Source: Kibdelosporangium sp. MJ126-NF4
GTDB taxonomy: Bacteria > Actinomycetota > Actinomycetes > Mycobacteriales > Pseudonocardiaceae
Assembly: GCF_000826545.1 (NCBI RefSeq)
Contig: NZ_CDME01000011.1
Span: 1,142,001 to 1,206,000 of the forward strand
Reading direction: 5' to 3'
Length of the DNA: 64,000 nucleotides
Made by a program: the position numbers and the translations under genes. Positions 8,402 to 17,553 of this stretch are shown here, piece after piece (the first letter of the stretch is position 1; each line of letters opens with the position of its first letter). The notes beneath the pieces are model-generated. The model was not told the origin of the DNA, made no database searches, and was given only the letters and a program-made list of their open reading frames with translations.

Positions 8402-9133
8402 TTACAGTCCGCCCACCTGCTGGCTGATCCACGTGCGGATCGAGGTCAGGTCGACGTAGATGGACGGGCCCGCGCCGCAGTTGGTGGTGGTGCCTCGGCT
8501 GTCGCTGCCGATCAGCTGCCAGACTCCGGCCACCTTGGTGATCTGGGGGCCGCCGGAGTCGCCGTAGCAGTCGCCGCCGTTACCCGGGTTGTTGGTGCAG
8601 ATCTCGGTCGCCGCGCGAGCGCCTCGACACCTGCTGTCCGCCAGGATCGAGGTGTCGAACTCCTGGTTCATCGTCGGCAGCCCGCCGCAGCCCGGCTGTG
8701 GGCAGGTCTGTCCCCAGCCGAGCAGCCGGGTCGCGGTGCCCGCCGGACCGGACGTGGTGGGGATCGGGATCGGCTGGTGCGTCACCGAACTGGCCAGCTG
8801 CAACAGTTTGGTGTCCTCTTGTGGGTGGCCGATGCCGCGCACGACGCTGACCACTGTGCCGCCGCTGGAGCGGTTGTTGCTGCCGACCCGGACCGAGGAC
8901 GGTGTCGAGCAGTGCTTCGCGGTGACCGCCCAGTTCGCCTTGATCAGCGAACCGGTGCAGCCGCCCACGTACACCATGAAGGGATACGGTTCGCTCGCGG
9001 GACGACCGCCCACAATGAACGGGGTGACGTCGCCGGGGCCGGGTTGTGCCGCGGTGGCGGCCGGTGCGACCAGTCCCGAGATGCCGGTGACCGCCGCGAT
9101 CAGCAGGCTGACCACCATTGACCGTGCTCTCAT
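8402..9133 (-). CDS. Secreted trypsin-like serine protease (S1 family)
   Basis: 243 residues. Signal peptide at residues 1 to about 28 (MRARSMVVSLLIAAVTG, then APAATAAQ). The mature start FIVGGRPA matches the IVGG of activated trypsins. Catalytic His in AVTAKHCS, Asp in QEDTKLLQL, and Ser in GDSGGP are all present, so an active extracellular endopeptidase is expected. Several Cys pairs support disulfides. I chose ATG 9133 because GGAGT lies 7 nt upstream and the signal peptide starts there; longer ORF extensions are not credible. A bidirectional terminator lies just past its stop. Confidence 0.92.
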   Translation of the reverse strand: MRARSMVVSLLIAAVTGISGLVAPAATAAQPGPGDVTPFIVGGRPASEPYPFMVYVGGCTGSLIKANWAVTAKHCSTPSSVRVGSNNRSSGGTVVSVVRGIGHPQEDTKLLQLASSVTHQPIPIPTTSGPAGTATRLLGWGQTCPQPGCGGLPTMNQEFDTSILADSRCRGARAATEICTNNPGNGGDCYGDSGGPQITKVAGVWQLIGSDSRGTTTNCGAGPSIYVDLTSIRTWISQQVGGL

Positions 9134-9393
9134 CGTGACTCCGTTTCGTGTCCATACGCCAACGACCCGGACTGGTGAAATCCCAGCCGGGGTGCGGTGA
9201 ACGGACAGTGCAGGGGAAACAAGCAGTAAAACTGTCCCACCGAAACGAAACAGCGGAAACCCACATTCGCAGGAACTCCGAATGGCGCGAGTGACCACAT
9301 CGACCGGCCGTTCGGCCTACGACGAAACACCCCGGAATCGATGCTCCACCGGTCGGTTTAGCGCTTCGGTGGCCGCCTGGCTTCGGCCGTCGG

Positions 9394-10692
9394 TCAAAAA
9401 TCGTGATGCTCGACCGGGTTTCCCCGCGTCAGGTTGTCATCGGTGTCGATACAGCGCGAAATTTCCCGATCATCGGGTTCCGACCACGCGCCACACGCCG
9501 ATCCACCACTGTCGTGCGGAAATCCGCGCCGGGCGGGGCGGTCGAGTGCCTGCCGGAAGTCGTCCCAGATGTCACCCGGATCCTCCAGGCCGACCGAGAC
9601 GCGGATGGTGCCGTCGGTGATGCCCGCCGCTTCGCCTTCCGATGTGGACAGTTGGCGGTGGGTGGTGGTTCTCGGATGGCTGACAAGCGTTTCCGGTCCA
9701 CCGAGCGAGGGAGCGAGGCTCGCCAGACGAAACGAGGTGAGCACGTCCCGTGCCGCACCGCGCACGGTGAACGCGAGCATCCCGCCGTAACCGTCCATCA
9801 TGGACTTCGCCAGCCGGTGGTCCGGGTCGTCGGACAGTCCCGGGTAGTGCACGGCCTCGACCGCGGGATGCGCGGCGAGCCGGGTGGCGAGGAACATCGC
9901 GTTCGACTCGTGTCGCCGCACCCGCAGCCCGAGGGTGTGCAGGCCTCGGATGGCGAGCCACGCCGCGAACGGGTCGGCGGTGGCTCCGATGACCCCGTTG
10001 TGGTGCCACAGTTCGTGGTGCGTGGCCGGGTCGGCGGCGATGATCACTCCGCCGAGCAGGTCGGAGTGGCCACCTAGGTACTTGGTCGTCGAGTGCACGA
10101 CGATGTCGGCGCCATACTCAAGTGGTCGGCACAGAACGGGTGTGGCGAAGGTGTTGTCGACCACGGTGGTGATGCCTGCCTCGCGTCCGGCGCGCAGCAT
10201 CCCGGGCAGGTCGGTGACCCGTGCGGTGGGGTTGGCCATGGTTTCCAGGTAGAGCAGGCGGGTGGTCGGTCGTAGTGCGGCCGCGACGGTGGCGGGGTCC
10301 TGGCTGTCGACGTAGTCGAACCCGATGCCGAACCGCTGCTTGAGGTCGGTGAACAAGGCGTGGGTGCCGCCGTAGAGCCGCCGCTGCGCGAGCACGTGAT
10401 CACCGCTGCGCAGCAACGCGAGCAGCGTGGTGCTGATGGCTCCCATGCCCGACGCGGTGGCCACCGCGCCCGTACCGCCTTCCAGGTCGGCGAGTGCGTG
10501 TTCCAACGCCTGGACGGTCGGGTTGCCGTGTCGGGTGTACGCGGTGCCGTCCGGCTTGGTCATGTGCTCGCTGAAGGTTTCCGGGTCGTCGAAGGCGAAG
10601 GTCGACGTCTGGTAGAGCGGTACGGTCAGCGGCCTGCTCGCCAACCGTGGCAGGCGGACGTGGATCGTTCGGGTGTCCGGGTGGTGGCTCAT
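9394..10692 (-). CDS. PLP-dependent trans-sulfuration enzyme (cystathionine gamma-synthase/lyase type)
   Basis: 432-residue cytosolic enzyme of the Cys/Met metabolism PLP family. The PLP Lys is in HSTTKYLGGHSD; also seen are the YTRHGNPT substrate loop and ASGMGAIS in the phosphate-binding region. It may be a cystathionine gamma-lyase, gamma-synthase or methionine gamma-lyase; sequence alone does not decide. The family consensus ends about at DIWDDFRQALD, yet this ORF runs another 45 or so residues of Gly/Asp/Arg-rich sequence with no family match, as if the native stop had been lost. The ATG at 10692 has GAGGAA upstream. No linked sulfur genes are seen. Confidence 0.88.
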   Translation of the reverse strand: MSHHPDTRTIHVRLPRLASRPLTVPLYQTSTFAFDDPETFSEHMTKPDGTAYTRHGNPTVQALEHALADLEGGTGAVATASGMGAISTTLLALLRSGDHVLAQRRLYGGTHALFTDLKQRFGIGFDYVDSQDPATVAAALRPTTRLLYLETMANPTARVTDLPGMLRAGREAGITTVVDNTFATPVLCRPLEYGADIVVHSTTKYLGGHSDLLGGVIIAADPATHHELWHHNGVIGATADPFAAWLAIRGLHTLGLRVRRHESNAMFLATRLAAHPAVEAVHYPGLSDDPDHRLAKSMMDGYGGMLAFTVRGAARDVLTSFRLASLAPSLGGPETLVSHPRTTTHRQLSTSEGEAAGITDGTIRVSVGLEDPGDIWDDFRQALDRPARRGFPHDSGGSACGAWSEPDDREISRCIDTDDNLTRGNPVEHHDF

Positions 10693-10890
10693 CGCGTTCC
10701 TCGATCTCCTCGGCGGGGCCGAGGTGCTTGTCCGTGTCGTCGCATCGTTGCCGGTGAGCCGGTCGGCGGCCTATCAGGTTTCGGCCAACCTGTGCCGAAA
10801 TGCCGACTGGCCCGCCGGACGAGGAGGTATCGCTTCGCGCCGCTTTGCTGTTGAATTGGACCAGACCATTCAACGATGATGGGAGCTGAC

Positions 10891-12075
10891 ATGTCGCGAC
10901 CTACCCTGCGGCGCGCACTGTCTTGTGTCCTTTCCGCTGTCGCGATAGCGACGATGTGGCCGGTTGTCTCCTCCGCGACCACACGCCAGGTTCCGTTGGA
11001 GCAACTGCGGGTTCGCAACGTCGAGGTGGCGACCGGCCTGTCCAGGCCGACCTCCATCGCCCCGCTGCCCGACGGCAGGCTGCTGATCACCGAGAAACGC
11101 GGCACCATCCGCGTGTTCCATCCCCGCTCCGGCCTCGCCGAGAAACCGGTGCTCGACATCCGGGACAGGGTGAGCGAAACGGAGAACGAGCGTGGCCTGC
11201 TCGGCCTCGCCATCGCGGCTGACTTCCCGCGCAGCGGGACGATCTACGTGGCCTACACGCGCAAGTCGGACGAAGCGGTGACCCTGTCCCGCTTCCGGCT
11301 CGGCACCGGCGCCGAACAGGTGCTGCTCGCTCAGGAACACGCCGAGTTCGGCAACCACAACGGCGGCAACCTGGCGTTCGGCTCCGACGGTTTCCTGTAC
11401 TTCGGCATCGGTGACGGTGGCGCTGGCGGAGACCCGTTCAACAGCGGGCAGAACCGGAACACGTTGCTGGGCAAGATTTTGCGGCTCGACGTGAGCCGCG
11501 CGTGCGGCCCGCTCGCGTACTGCGTGCCGAGGGACAACCCGTTCGTCGGCGTCCCCGGGACGCGTGCGGAGATCTGGGCGTGGGGACTGCGCAACCCGTG
11601 GAAGTTCTCGTTCGACAAGGCCAACGGCTCACTGTGGATCGGGGACGTCGGCCAGGGCAGGTTCGAGGAGGTCGACCACATCGGTGCACGGCAGGGCGGC
11701 GTGAACTTCGGCTGGTCCTGCATGGAAGGGCCTGTCGTGTTCGACGAGACGCGATGTGACCCGGCCGCCAAGTACACCGCGCCGGTGTTCCACTACCTGT
11801 CCGGCACCGAGGGCTGCGCGGTCATCGGCGGCCACGTGTACCGCGGTCAGCGCTTCGCCAACCTGGCAGGCGGCACCTACCTCGCCACCGACTACTGCCG
11901 GGGCACCGCGTACGCGGTCCGGGCCAACCCGGACGGCACCCACAGCAGCGCCACGATCGGGGAGTTCCCGCCGGACGTCTCCGCGCTCGGGGTCGACAGC
12001 AGGGGCGAGTTCTACATGGTGGACGACTTCGCGGGCAAGCTGTACTCGCTCGTGTTCGAACGCGTCACGGGATAG
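10891..12075 (+). CDS. Secreted PQQ-type glucose/sorbosone dehydrogenase
   Basis: 394 residues with a signal peptide (LSCVLSAVAIATMWPVVSSA). It folds as a six-bladed propeller: LITEKRGTIRVF near the first blade, then GNHNGGNLAFGSDGFLYFGIGDGG holding the catalytic His and Ca/PQQ region, and later RNPWKFSFD and the repeated LWIGDVGQ. These match soluble aldose sugar dehydrogenases, which oxidise sugars outside the cell with PQQ. No PQQ synthesis genes are in the window, so the cofactor may come from elsewhere. ATG 10891 is chosen because GGGAG sits 6 nt upstream; ATG 10876 is an alternative. The 3' end overlaps the convergent PucR gene by 11 bp. Confidence 0.9.
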   Translation: MSRPTLRRALSCVLSAVAIATMWPVVSSATTRQVPLEQLRVRNVEVATGLSRPTSIAPLPDGRLLITEKRGTIRVFHPRSGLAEKPVLDIRDRVSETENERGLLGLAIAADFPRSGTIYVAYTRKSDEAVTLSRFRLGTGAEQVLLAQEHAEFGNHNGGNLAFGSDGFLYFGIGDGGAGGDPFNSGQNRNTLLGKILRLDVSRACGPLAYCVPRDNPFVGVPGTRAEIWAWGLRNPWKFSFDKANGSLWIGDVGQGRFEEVDHIGARQGGVNFGWSCMEGPVVFDETRCDPAAKYTAPVFHYLSGTEGCAVIGGHVYRGQRFANLAGGTYLATDYCRGTAYAVRANPDGTHSSATIGEFPPDVSALGVDSRGEFYMVDDFAGKLYSLVFERVTG

Positions 12076-13282
12076 CGGGTGGTGTGGCTGTCTGCTGCTG
12101 GAGGCGGAGCTGGAGCCAGCAGGACAGCCGGTCGTCGGGGTGACCGAGGAGGTCGACGCCGAACAGGTCCCGGACGCGTCGGAGCCGGTACTTGAGCGTG
12201 TTGGGGTGGACGGTCAGCCGCCGGGCCGCCTCCCCGACATTTCCCGCCGCGTCCAGCCACGCGATGACCGACGCCGCGTAGTGGGTACGGCGGGTGCGGT
12301 CGTGCTCGACCATCGCGTCGATGCCCGGGTGACGCAGGCCGGGATGACGCGCCAGTTCGTCGGAGACGTGCGTGAGGAGCACGCTGGCGTGCACCTCACC
12401 GAGCGCGGCGACCGGGCGGCCATCCGGGTCTGCCGTGGTCACGCGCAGGATGTCGTCCACCTCGGCGCGCAGGACGGGCAGGTCGGCGGCGTCACCCGTG
12501 GAGCGGCTCAGCGCACAGCGCACGGGCATGCCCAGCGTTTGGTCAAGCGCCGCGACTGCCTGCTCGGCGAGTCGGCGTGCTGTGGCGGGCGGGTCGTTGA
12601 GCAGTAGGACGTAGACCGTGCGGTTGATCGTGGCGATGGCGGCTTCGGCGGACACCGCTGCCCAGTGCCTGGTCGCGGCCGTGCTCAGCCGCATGTCCGG
12701 CGGGTCGTCGCGGTACGCCGGTGCGAGGCCGAGCAGTGTCAGCCGCGGCGGGTCGGGCATGTCGAGGCTGACACGCGTTTCGCTGGCCGGGCCGTCGCCG
12801 ACCAGTGCGCGGCGCAGCGCTTCCTCACGGGTCTGCCGGTCGAGCTCGGCGGCGCCCCAGTGCCGCAGCAGGTGTGTCGCGGCCAGCCGCGCGCCGTCGA
12901 GCAGCGCGGACTCGCCGGTGGCGTCGATCGGTGTCTTGCCCTCGATCGCCCAGATCGTGCCCAGTGGCCGCTCGCCCGCGCGGATGGCGACGGCCGCGCG
13001 GGGCAACTCGTCCGGGGCGAGGACAGGCAGCCGCACGACCCCCGTCGCCGCCAGGACCTGCCGGTACTGGTCGGGTTGGTCGGGCTGCTGGTCGGGGACG
13101 CGGCGGTCCAGGATGCCCCGGCGCCGCAGTTCGTCGATGCGCTGCTCGGGAATGGACGAGTAGGCGAGCACGCGGTTGTCGAGATCCTCGATGGACACCG
13201 AGCCGCCGATGACGGCCGCCATCGCGTCGGCGAGGGCGTACAGCTCCTCGCTGGTGCCACCGACGTTTGGCGATTCCGTCAT
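12065..13282 (-). CDS. PucR/CdaR-family transcriptional regulator
   Basis: 405 residues. The C-terminus has the PucR-type HTH_30 (NVGEAARRLTVHPNTLKYRLRRV), usual for regulators of amino-acid and purine use in actinobacteria; the N-terminal two thirds hold a GAF-like sensory region and a GGDEF-related middle part. It is divergent from the D-amino-acid operon starting at 13371 and is therefore its likely regulator. ATG 13282 was preferred to GTG 13288; neither has a clear ribosome site. Its end overlaps the sugar dehydrogenase by 11 bp tail to tail. Confidence 0.88.
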   Translation of the reverse strand: MTESPNVGGTSEELYALADAMAAVIGGSVSIEDLDNRVLAYSSIPEQRIDELRRRGILDRRVPDQQPDQPDQYRQVLAATGVVRLPVLAPDELPRAAVAIRAGERPLGTIWAIEGKTPIDATGESALLDGARLAATHLLRHWGAAELDRQTREEALRRALVGDGPASETRVSLDMPDPPRLTLLGLAPAYRDDPPDMRLSTAATRHWAAVSAEAAIATINRTVYVLLLNDPPATARRLAEQAVAALDQTLGMPVRCALSRSTGDAADLPVLRAEVDDILRVTTADPDGRPVAALGEVHASVLLTHVSDELARHPGLRHPGIDAMVEHDRTRRTHYAASVIAWLDAAGNVGEAARRLTVHPNTLKYRLRRVRDLFGVDLLGHPDDRLSCWLQLRLQQQTATPPAIP

Positions 13283-13289
13283 CCGCACC

Positions 13290-13312
13290 GGCGAAGTATA
13301 GGCAGTTTCGCC
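13290..13312. promoter_or_regulatory. Inverted repeat in the PucR / permease divergent promoter
   Basis: GGCGAA and TTCGCC, separated by 11 nt, lie just upstream of the PucR start in the 88-bp gap shared with the permease operon. It is a possible PucR operator. The arms are short, so the call is tentative. Confidence 0.35.
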
Positions 13313-13370
13313 AACGACGAGGCGTTTCCGGAATCAGAGAATCAACGGACCCGTCGGAACGGAGGCCACC

Positions 13371-14804
13371 TTGACCATCGGTGTGTCGCTGCGTCACCAA
13401 CTGCTCAGGCGTAAACCAGTGGACGCGTTCCTCGCCGAAACCGGCGGCGAAACCGACGGGGACCACCCGGCGGGCAAGGGCCTGCGCCGAACGATGGGCA
13501 CGTTCCAGCTGACGATGGTCGGCATCGGCGGCACGATCGGCACCGGCATCTTCTTCGCCCTCAACCAGACCGTGCCGCTGGCCGGGCCCGCCGTGATCCT
13601 GTCGTTCGTCCTCGGCGCTGTCACGGCCGCGCTGACCGCGCTGTGCTACGCCGAACTCGCCTCCGCCGTCCCTGTTTCCGGGTCCTCGTACTCCTACGCC
13701 TACGCGACGCTCGGCGAACTCGCCGCGGTCGCCGTGGGCTGGTGCCTGTTGCTGGAGTACGCCGTGTCCGGCGCGGTCATCGCGGTCACCTGGGGCCAGT
13801 ACCTCAACGACCTGACCGAGCGGCTGTTCGGCTTCCAGATGCCCGCAGCCATCTCCGCGCCGCCCGGCGACGGCGGCTACGTCAACCTGCCCGCCGTGGT
13901 CCTGATCGTTCTGTGCTGTCTGCTGCTTGTCCGGGGCGCCAGGGAGTCGGCGGTGGTCAACACCATCATGGTGCTGCTCAAGCTCGGCATCCTCGCGTTG
14001 TTCGTGGTCGTCGGGGCGACCGGTTTCCACGCGGGGAATCTGGAGCCGTTCGCGCCGATGGGTATCGCGGGTGTCGGCGCTGCCGCGGCCACGATCTTCT
14101 ACTCGTTCATCGGGTTGGACGCGGTGTCCACCGCCGGTGAGGAGGTGCGCAACCCGCGCAAGACGCTGCCGTTGGCCATTGTGTTCGCTCTGCTGGTGAT
14201 CACCGCGGTGTACGTGTTGGTGGCGCTGGTCGGTATCGGCGCGCAGCCGTGGACGGCGTTCGAGGGCCAGAAGGCCGGGCTGTCGGCGATCCTGGAGGGC
14301 GTCACCACGACCGGCTGGCCGGGACCGGTGTTCTCGGCGGGTGTGGTGATCTCGGTCGTCAGCGTGATCCTGATCGTGCTGTACGGGCAGACCCGCATCC
14401 TGTACTCGATGGGCCGGGACGGCATCATCCCGACGGTCTTCTGCCGGATCGATCCGCGCCGGGGCACGCCGGTGACCGGCACCGTGCTGGTGGGCGGGTT
14501 CGTCGCACTGATCGCCGCGGTCGTCCCGCTGGAGCAGTTGGCGAACCTGACCAGCATGGGAGCGCTGGTGGCGTTCGCCGTGGTGTCCATCGGGGTGATC
14601 ATCCTGCGGCGGCGGGAGCCGAACCTGAAGCGCGGCTTCACAGTGCCCGGCTACCCGGTGGTGCCGCTGCTGTCGATCGCGTGCTGTGGCTACCTGGTCT
14701 ACCAGCTCCCTGCCGACACCTACCTGCTGTTCGGCGGCTGGCTCGCGCTGGCGCTCGCCGTGTACCTGCTCTACAGCCGCCACCACTCGCGGCTCGGTGC
14801 CTAG
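13371..14804 (+). CDS. APC-superfamily amino-acid permease
   Basis: 477 residues, cytoplasmic membrane, about 12 hydrophobic segments. The family signature GIGGTIGTGIFFALN (residues about 46-60) marks the unwound first helix that binds the amino acid backbone; CYAELASAVPVSGSSYSYAY follows as in cationic/neutral amino-acid transporters. It starts with TTG 13371, preceded by GGAGG at 5 nt. It is the first gene of a run of five same-strand genes (gap of 17 bp, then 4-nt overlaps) devoted to D-amino acids, so import of D-amino acids or N-acyl derivatives is likely (inference). Confidence 0.9.
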   Translation: MTIGVSLRHQLLRRKPVDAFLAETGGETDGDHPAGKGLRRTMGTFQLTMVGIGGTIGTGIFFALNQTVPLAGPAVILSFVLGAVTAALTALCYAELASAVPVSGSSYSYAYATLGELAAVAVGWCLLLEYAVSGAVIAVTWGQYLNDLTERLFGFQMPAAISAPPGDGGYVNLPAVVLIVLCCLLLVRGARESAVVNTIMVLLKLGILALFVVVGATGFHAGNLEPFAPMGIAGVGAAAATIFYSFIGLDAVSTAGEEVRNPRKTLPLAIVFALLVITAVYVLVALVGIGAQPWTAFEGQKAGLSAILEGVTTTGWPGPVFSAGVVISVVSVILIVLYGQTRILYSMGRDGIIPTVFCRIDPRRGTPVTGTVLVGGFVALIAAVVPLEQLANLTSMGALVAFAVVSIGVIILRRREPNLKRGFTVPGYPVVPLLSIACCGYLVYQLPADTYLLFGGWLALALAVYLLYSRHHSRLGA

Positions 14805-14821
14805 AAAGGGAACTCCCCATC

Positions 14822-16771
14822 ATGCATGTCCTGCCACGTCGGGCTGTGGTGGCCGCACTGGCCGCCGGTCTCGTGCTGTCCTCGGCCGTCGCGGCGAACG
14901 CGACGGCTCGGCCTGAGCTCGACGCGATCATCCACGGCGGCAAGGTGTTCGACGGCAGCGGCGCGCCCGGCCGGTTCGCCGACATCGGCATCAAGGACGG
15001 TCGTGTCCACCGCGTCGGCGACCTCCGCCGCGTCGGTGCGCGCAGCCGGTACGACGCCACCGGCCAGTACGTCACACCGGGCTTCATCGACGTGCACGCG
15101 CACACCGACACCGAGACCGGTCCACCGCTGGCCGCCGCGAAAAGCTCGCTCACCCAAGGCGTCACCACCGAGATGCAGGGCCCGGACGGCGGCGCCACCT
15201 ACGAGATCGACAAGGAGCTCGCGCGGCTCGACAAGCTGGAGAAGGGCATCAACGTCGCTCCTTACGTCGGCTTCAACAGCGTGTGGGAAGCCACGATGGG
15301 CCAACTCGACACCCGCCCGACCGCGGCCCAGTCCGCGCAGATGCGCGATCGCATCGAGAGCGGCATGCGCCAGGGAGCCTGGGGAGTGTCCGGCGGCCTG
15401 GGCTACCCACCGGCGGCCTACGCGCGCACGAACGAGGTCGTCGACGTCGTGCGCGGCGCGCGCTCGTGGCGGGCGTTCTTTAGCGACCACATCCGTGACG
15501 AGACGAACCTTGTCGTCGAGTCCACCCAGGAGGACATCGCGATCGGCAAAGCCGCCGGGCTGATGCCGGAGATCACGCACATGAAGGTCGCCGGTCCACG
15601 CAACTGGGGCAAGTCGGCGACCATGCTGCGACTGCTCGGCGAGGCACGAGCGACGGGCACGCACGCCGGTGGCGATGTGTACCCGTACACGGCCGCGTCG
15701 ACCGGACTCGCGTTCTACGTTCCCACCTGGGCACAGGACGGCGGCAGCGCGGCGATGCTCGCGCGGTTCGCCGACCCGGCGCTGCGTCCCCGTCTCGACA
15801 CGGAGATCACCGCGTTCGTGATCGACGACGTCGGCTCGCCGGACAAGGTCGTCCTGCCGGAGCTGGGCAACAAGTCGATCGCCGACTTCATGGCCGAGTT
15901 CGGCAACGTGACGATCGGCGAGGCGGTCATGCGCATCCTCACGGCACACAACGCGAACGTTGTGGCCGTCATGCACATCGGGTCCGAGGACGATCTCGCC
16001 AACTTCATCAAAGACCCGTACGTCTCGTTCTCCTCCGACGGCGGTGTGACTGAGGAGGAACACACGCACCCACGGGCCTACGGCAGCTACCCGCGCGTGC
16101 TCGGCCGTTACGTCCGCGAGCGGGGCCTGGTGACCTGGGAGGAGGCGATCCGCAAGATGACCGGCCTGCCCGCGACCATGGTCGGCATGGTCGACCGCGG
16201 CTACCTGGCCGAGGGCATGGCGGCGGATGTGACGGTCTTCGACCCGGCGACGATCAGCGATCGGGCGACGTTCGAGCGGCCGAAGCAGTACTCCGTTGGC
16301 GTGCGGTGGGTTTTCGTGAACGGCAAGCTCGCGCTGTCCGGTGGCGAGCCGACCCGCGCCAACGCAGGGCAGGCGCTGCGGCGCGCGTCGAGCATGCCCA
16401 CCCGACCGCAGAACGTCGGCAAGGACCTCACGGCGGCTGCGGCGGGAGTCGTGCGGCCACTGGAAGGCTCCGGTGAACGTCACGGTGCCACGGTTGTGGC
16501 GGCCACCCTCACCCAGCGAGCCGGGCAACAGACCGCGTCGGGCACGGTCGTGGCCGTTGGCCCGATGGGCGTGCTGGGCTCGGTACGGCTCGGCAGGCTG
16601 CAGACCGCCGACGGCTGGTTCAGCGTGAGCGGTGTCGGCCGTCTCGCCAACGGCATCGAACGCGCGTTCGCGCTGACCGTCGACGAGCATGATCCGTTGG
16701 CCAGACCAGGTGAGCGACGCGTGACGATCCAGGTCGCCGGGGCACAACCGATCTACGGGAGGCTGGCGTGA
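14822..16771 (+). CDS. Secreted N-acyl-D-amino-acid deacylase (amidohydrolase)
   Basis: 649 residues. Signal peptide (RRAVVAALAAGLVLSSAVAANA) at residues 5-28. Amidohydrolase features: IIHGGKVFDGSG start, DVHAHTD (HxH metal ligands), SGGLGYPP, ITHMK, the GDVYPYTA typical of D-aminoacylases, and SFSSDGG with the catalytic Asp. It hydrolyses N-acyl-D-amino acids to D-amino acids. After the usual end (about residue 515) there is an extra 130-residue beta-rich tail of unknown function. ATG 14822 follows the permease by 17 bp. Its 3' end overlaps the GNAT gene by 4 nt. An exported deacylase next to a cytosolic racemase is unusual. Confidence 0.88.
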   Translation: MHVLPRRAVVAALAAGLVLSSAVAANATARPELDAIIHGGKVFDGSGAPGRFADIGIKDGRVHRVGDLRRVGARSRYDATGQYVTPGFIDVHAHTDTETGPPLAAAKSSLTQGVTTEMQGPDGGATYEIDKELARLDKLEKGINVAPYVGFNSVWEATMGQLDTRPTAAQSAQMRDRIESGMRQGAWGVSGGLGYPPAAYARTNEVVDVVRGARSWRAFFSDHIRDETNLVVESTQEDIAIGKAAGLMPEITHMKVAGPRNWGKSATMLRLLGEARATGTHAGGDVYPYTAASTGLAFYVPTWAQDGGSAAMLARFADPALRPRLDTEITAFVIDDVGSPDKVVLPELGNKSIADFMAEFGNVTIGEAVMRILTAHNANVVAVMHIGSEDDLANFIKDPYVSFSSDGGVTEEEHTHPRAYGSYPRVLGRYVRERGLVTWEEAIRKMTGLPATMVGMVDRGYLAEGMAADVTVFDPATISDRATFERPKQYSVGVRWVFVNGKLALSGGEPTRANAGQALRRASSMPTRPQNVGKDLTAAAAGVVRPLEGSGERHGATVVAATLTQRAGQQTASGTVVAVGPMGVLGSVRLGRLQTADGWFSVSGVGRLANGIERAFALTVDEHDPLARPGERRVTIQVAGAQPIYGRLA

Positions 16772-17553
16772 CGGTCAACGCGCAGTCGACATGGCAGGGG
16801 ACTGTTCGGGAACTGAGCACCTCCGACGAGTGCGTCGCGGCCGAGCACCTGCTCGCCGACGTGTGGGGCACGCCCCGCGACGCTCCGCCGATCCCGGCAG
16901 ACCTGCTGATGAGCTTCCTGCACAGCGGTGCGTGCGTGCTCGGGGCGTTCGCCGAGGACACGGTTGTCGGGCTCACGGTGGGCCTCGCCGGGGCGCCCGG
17001 GTCCGACAGCCTGTACTCATTGGTCGCGGCCGTGGCGGCAACACACGCGGGCCGCGGCATCGGGATGGCGCTCAAACAGACCCAGCGGCTGTGGGCGCTC
17101 GATCGCGGCGCAGCCACCATGGTGTGGACGTTCGACCCGCTGGTGCGGCGCAACGCGTACTTCAACCTCAACCGGCTCGGCGCCCGCGTCACCGACTACC
17201 GGGAGGATTTCTACCCGCCCATGCGTGATCTGGTGAACCAGGACGACCACACCGACCGGCTCGTCGCGACCTGGTACCTGGCCGACCCGGTGCCGCTGTC
17301 CGGCGGCGGCGGGCCGGGACCGCGCGTCCTCGACCACGACGCCGACGGCGAGCCCGTGGTCAACGCCACGCCGCCCGCGCCGGTCCTGCTGGCATGGGTG
17401 CCCCCGGACATCGAGGCCATGCGCCGGTCCGATCCGGACAAGGCGAGGCGGTGGCGGCTGGCCGCGCGTTCGGTGTTGCGACGCGGCTGGGACGACGGCT
17501 ACCGCCCGGCCGGGATCACCGGCGACGGCTGCTACGCGCTGGTCCGCGCATGA
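16768..17553 (+). CDS. GNAT acyltransferase of the COG3375 type (N-acylation of amino acids)
   Basis: 261 residues, cytosolic. GNAT motif A is THAGRGIGMALKQTQ; the run TFDPLVRRNAYFNLNRLGA is characteristic of the acyltransferases encoded beside N-acylamino-acid racemases. In Geobacillus such an enzyme succinylates D-amino acids so that the racemase can act (established for that system). Start GTG 16768 overlaps the deacylase stop in GTGA, and its own stop overlaps the racemase start in ATGA, so translation is coupled on both sides. The acyl donor (succinyl-CoA or acetyl-CoA) cannot be read from sequence. Confidence 0.85.
   Translation: MTVNAQSTWQGTVRELSTSDECVAAEHLLADVWGTPRDAPPIPADLLMSFLHSGACVLGAFAEDTVVGLTVGLAGAPGSDSLYSLVAAVAATHAGRGIGMALKQTQRLWALDRGAATMVWTFDPLVRRNAYFNLNRLGARVTDYREDFYPPMRDLVNQDDHTDRLVATWYLADPVPLSGGGGPGPRVLDHDADGEPVVNATPPAPVLLAWVPPDIEAMRRSDPDKARRWRLAARSVLRRGWDDGYRPAGITGDGCYALVRA

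Noticed and set aside
12825..14786. 653-residue minus-strand open frame over the amino-acid permease
   Set aside because: Shadow of the PucR and APC genes; low-complexity Gln/His/Arg sequence with no family features.
14801..16747. 648-residue minus-strand open frame over the D-deacylase
   Set aside because: Antisense shadow; the plus-strand gene has all amidohydrolase motifs and a signal peptide.
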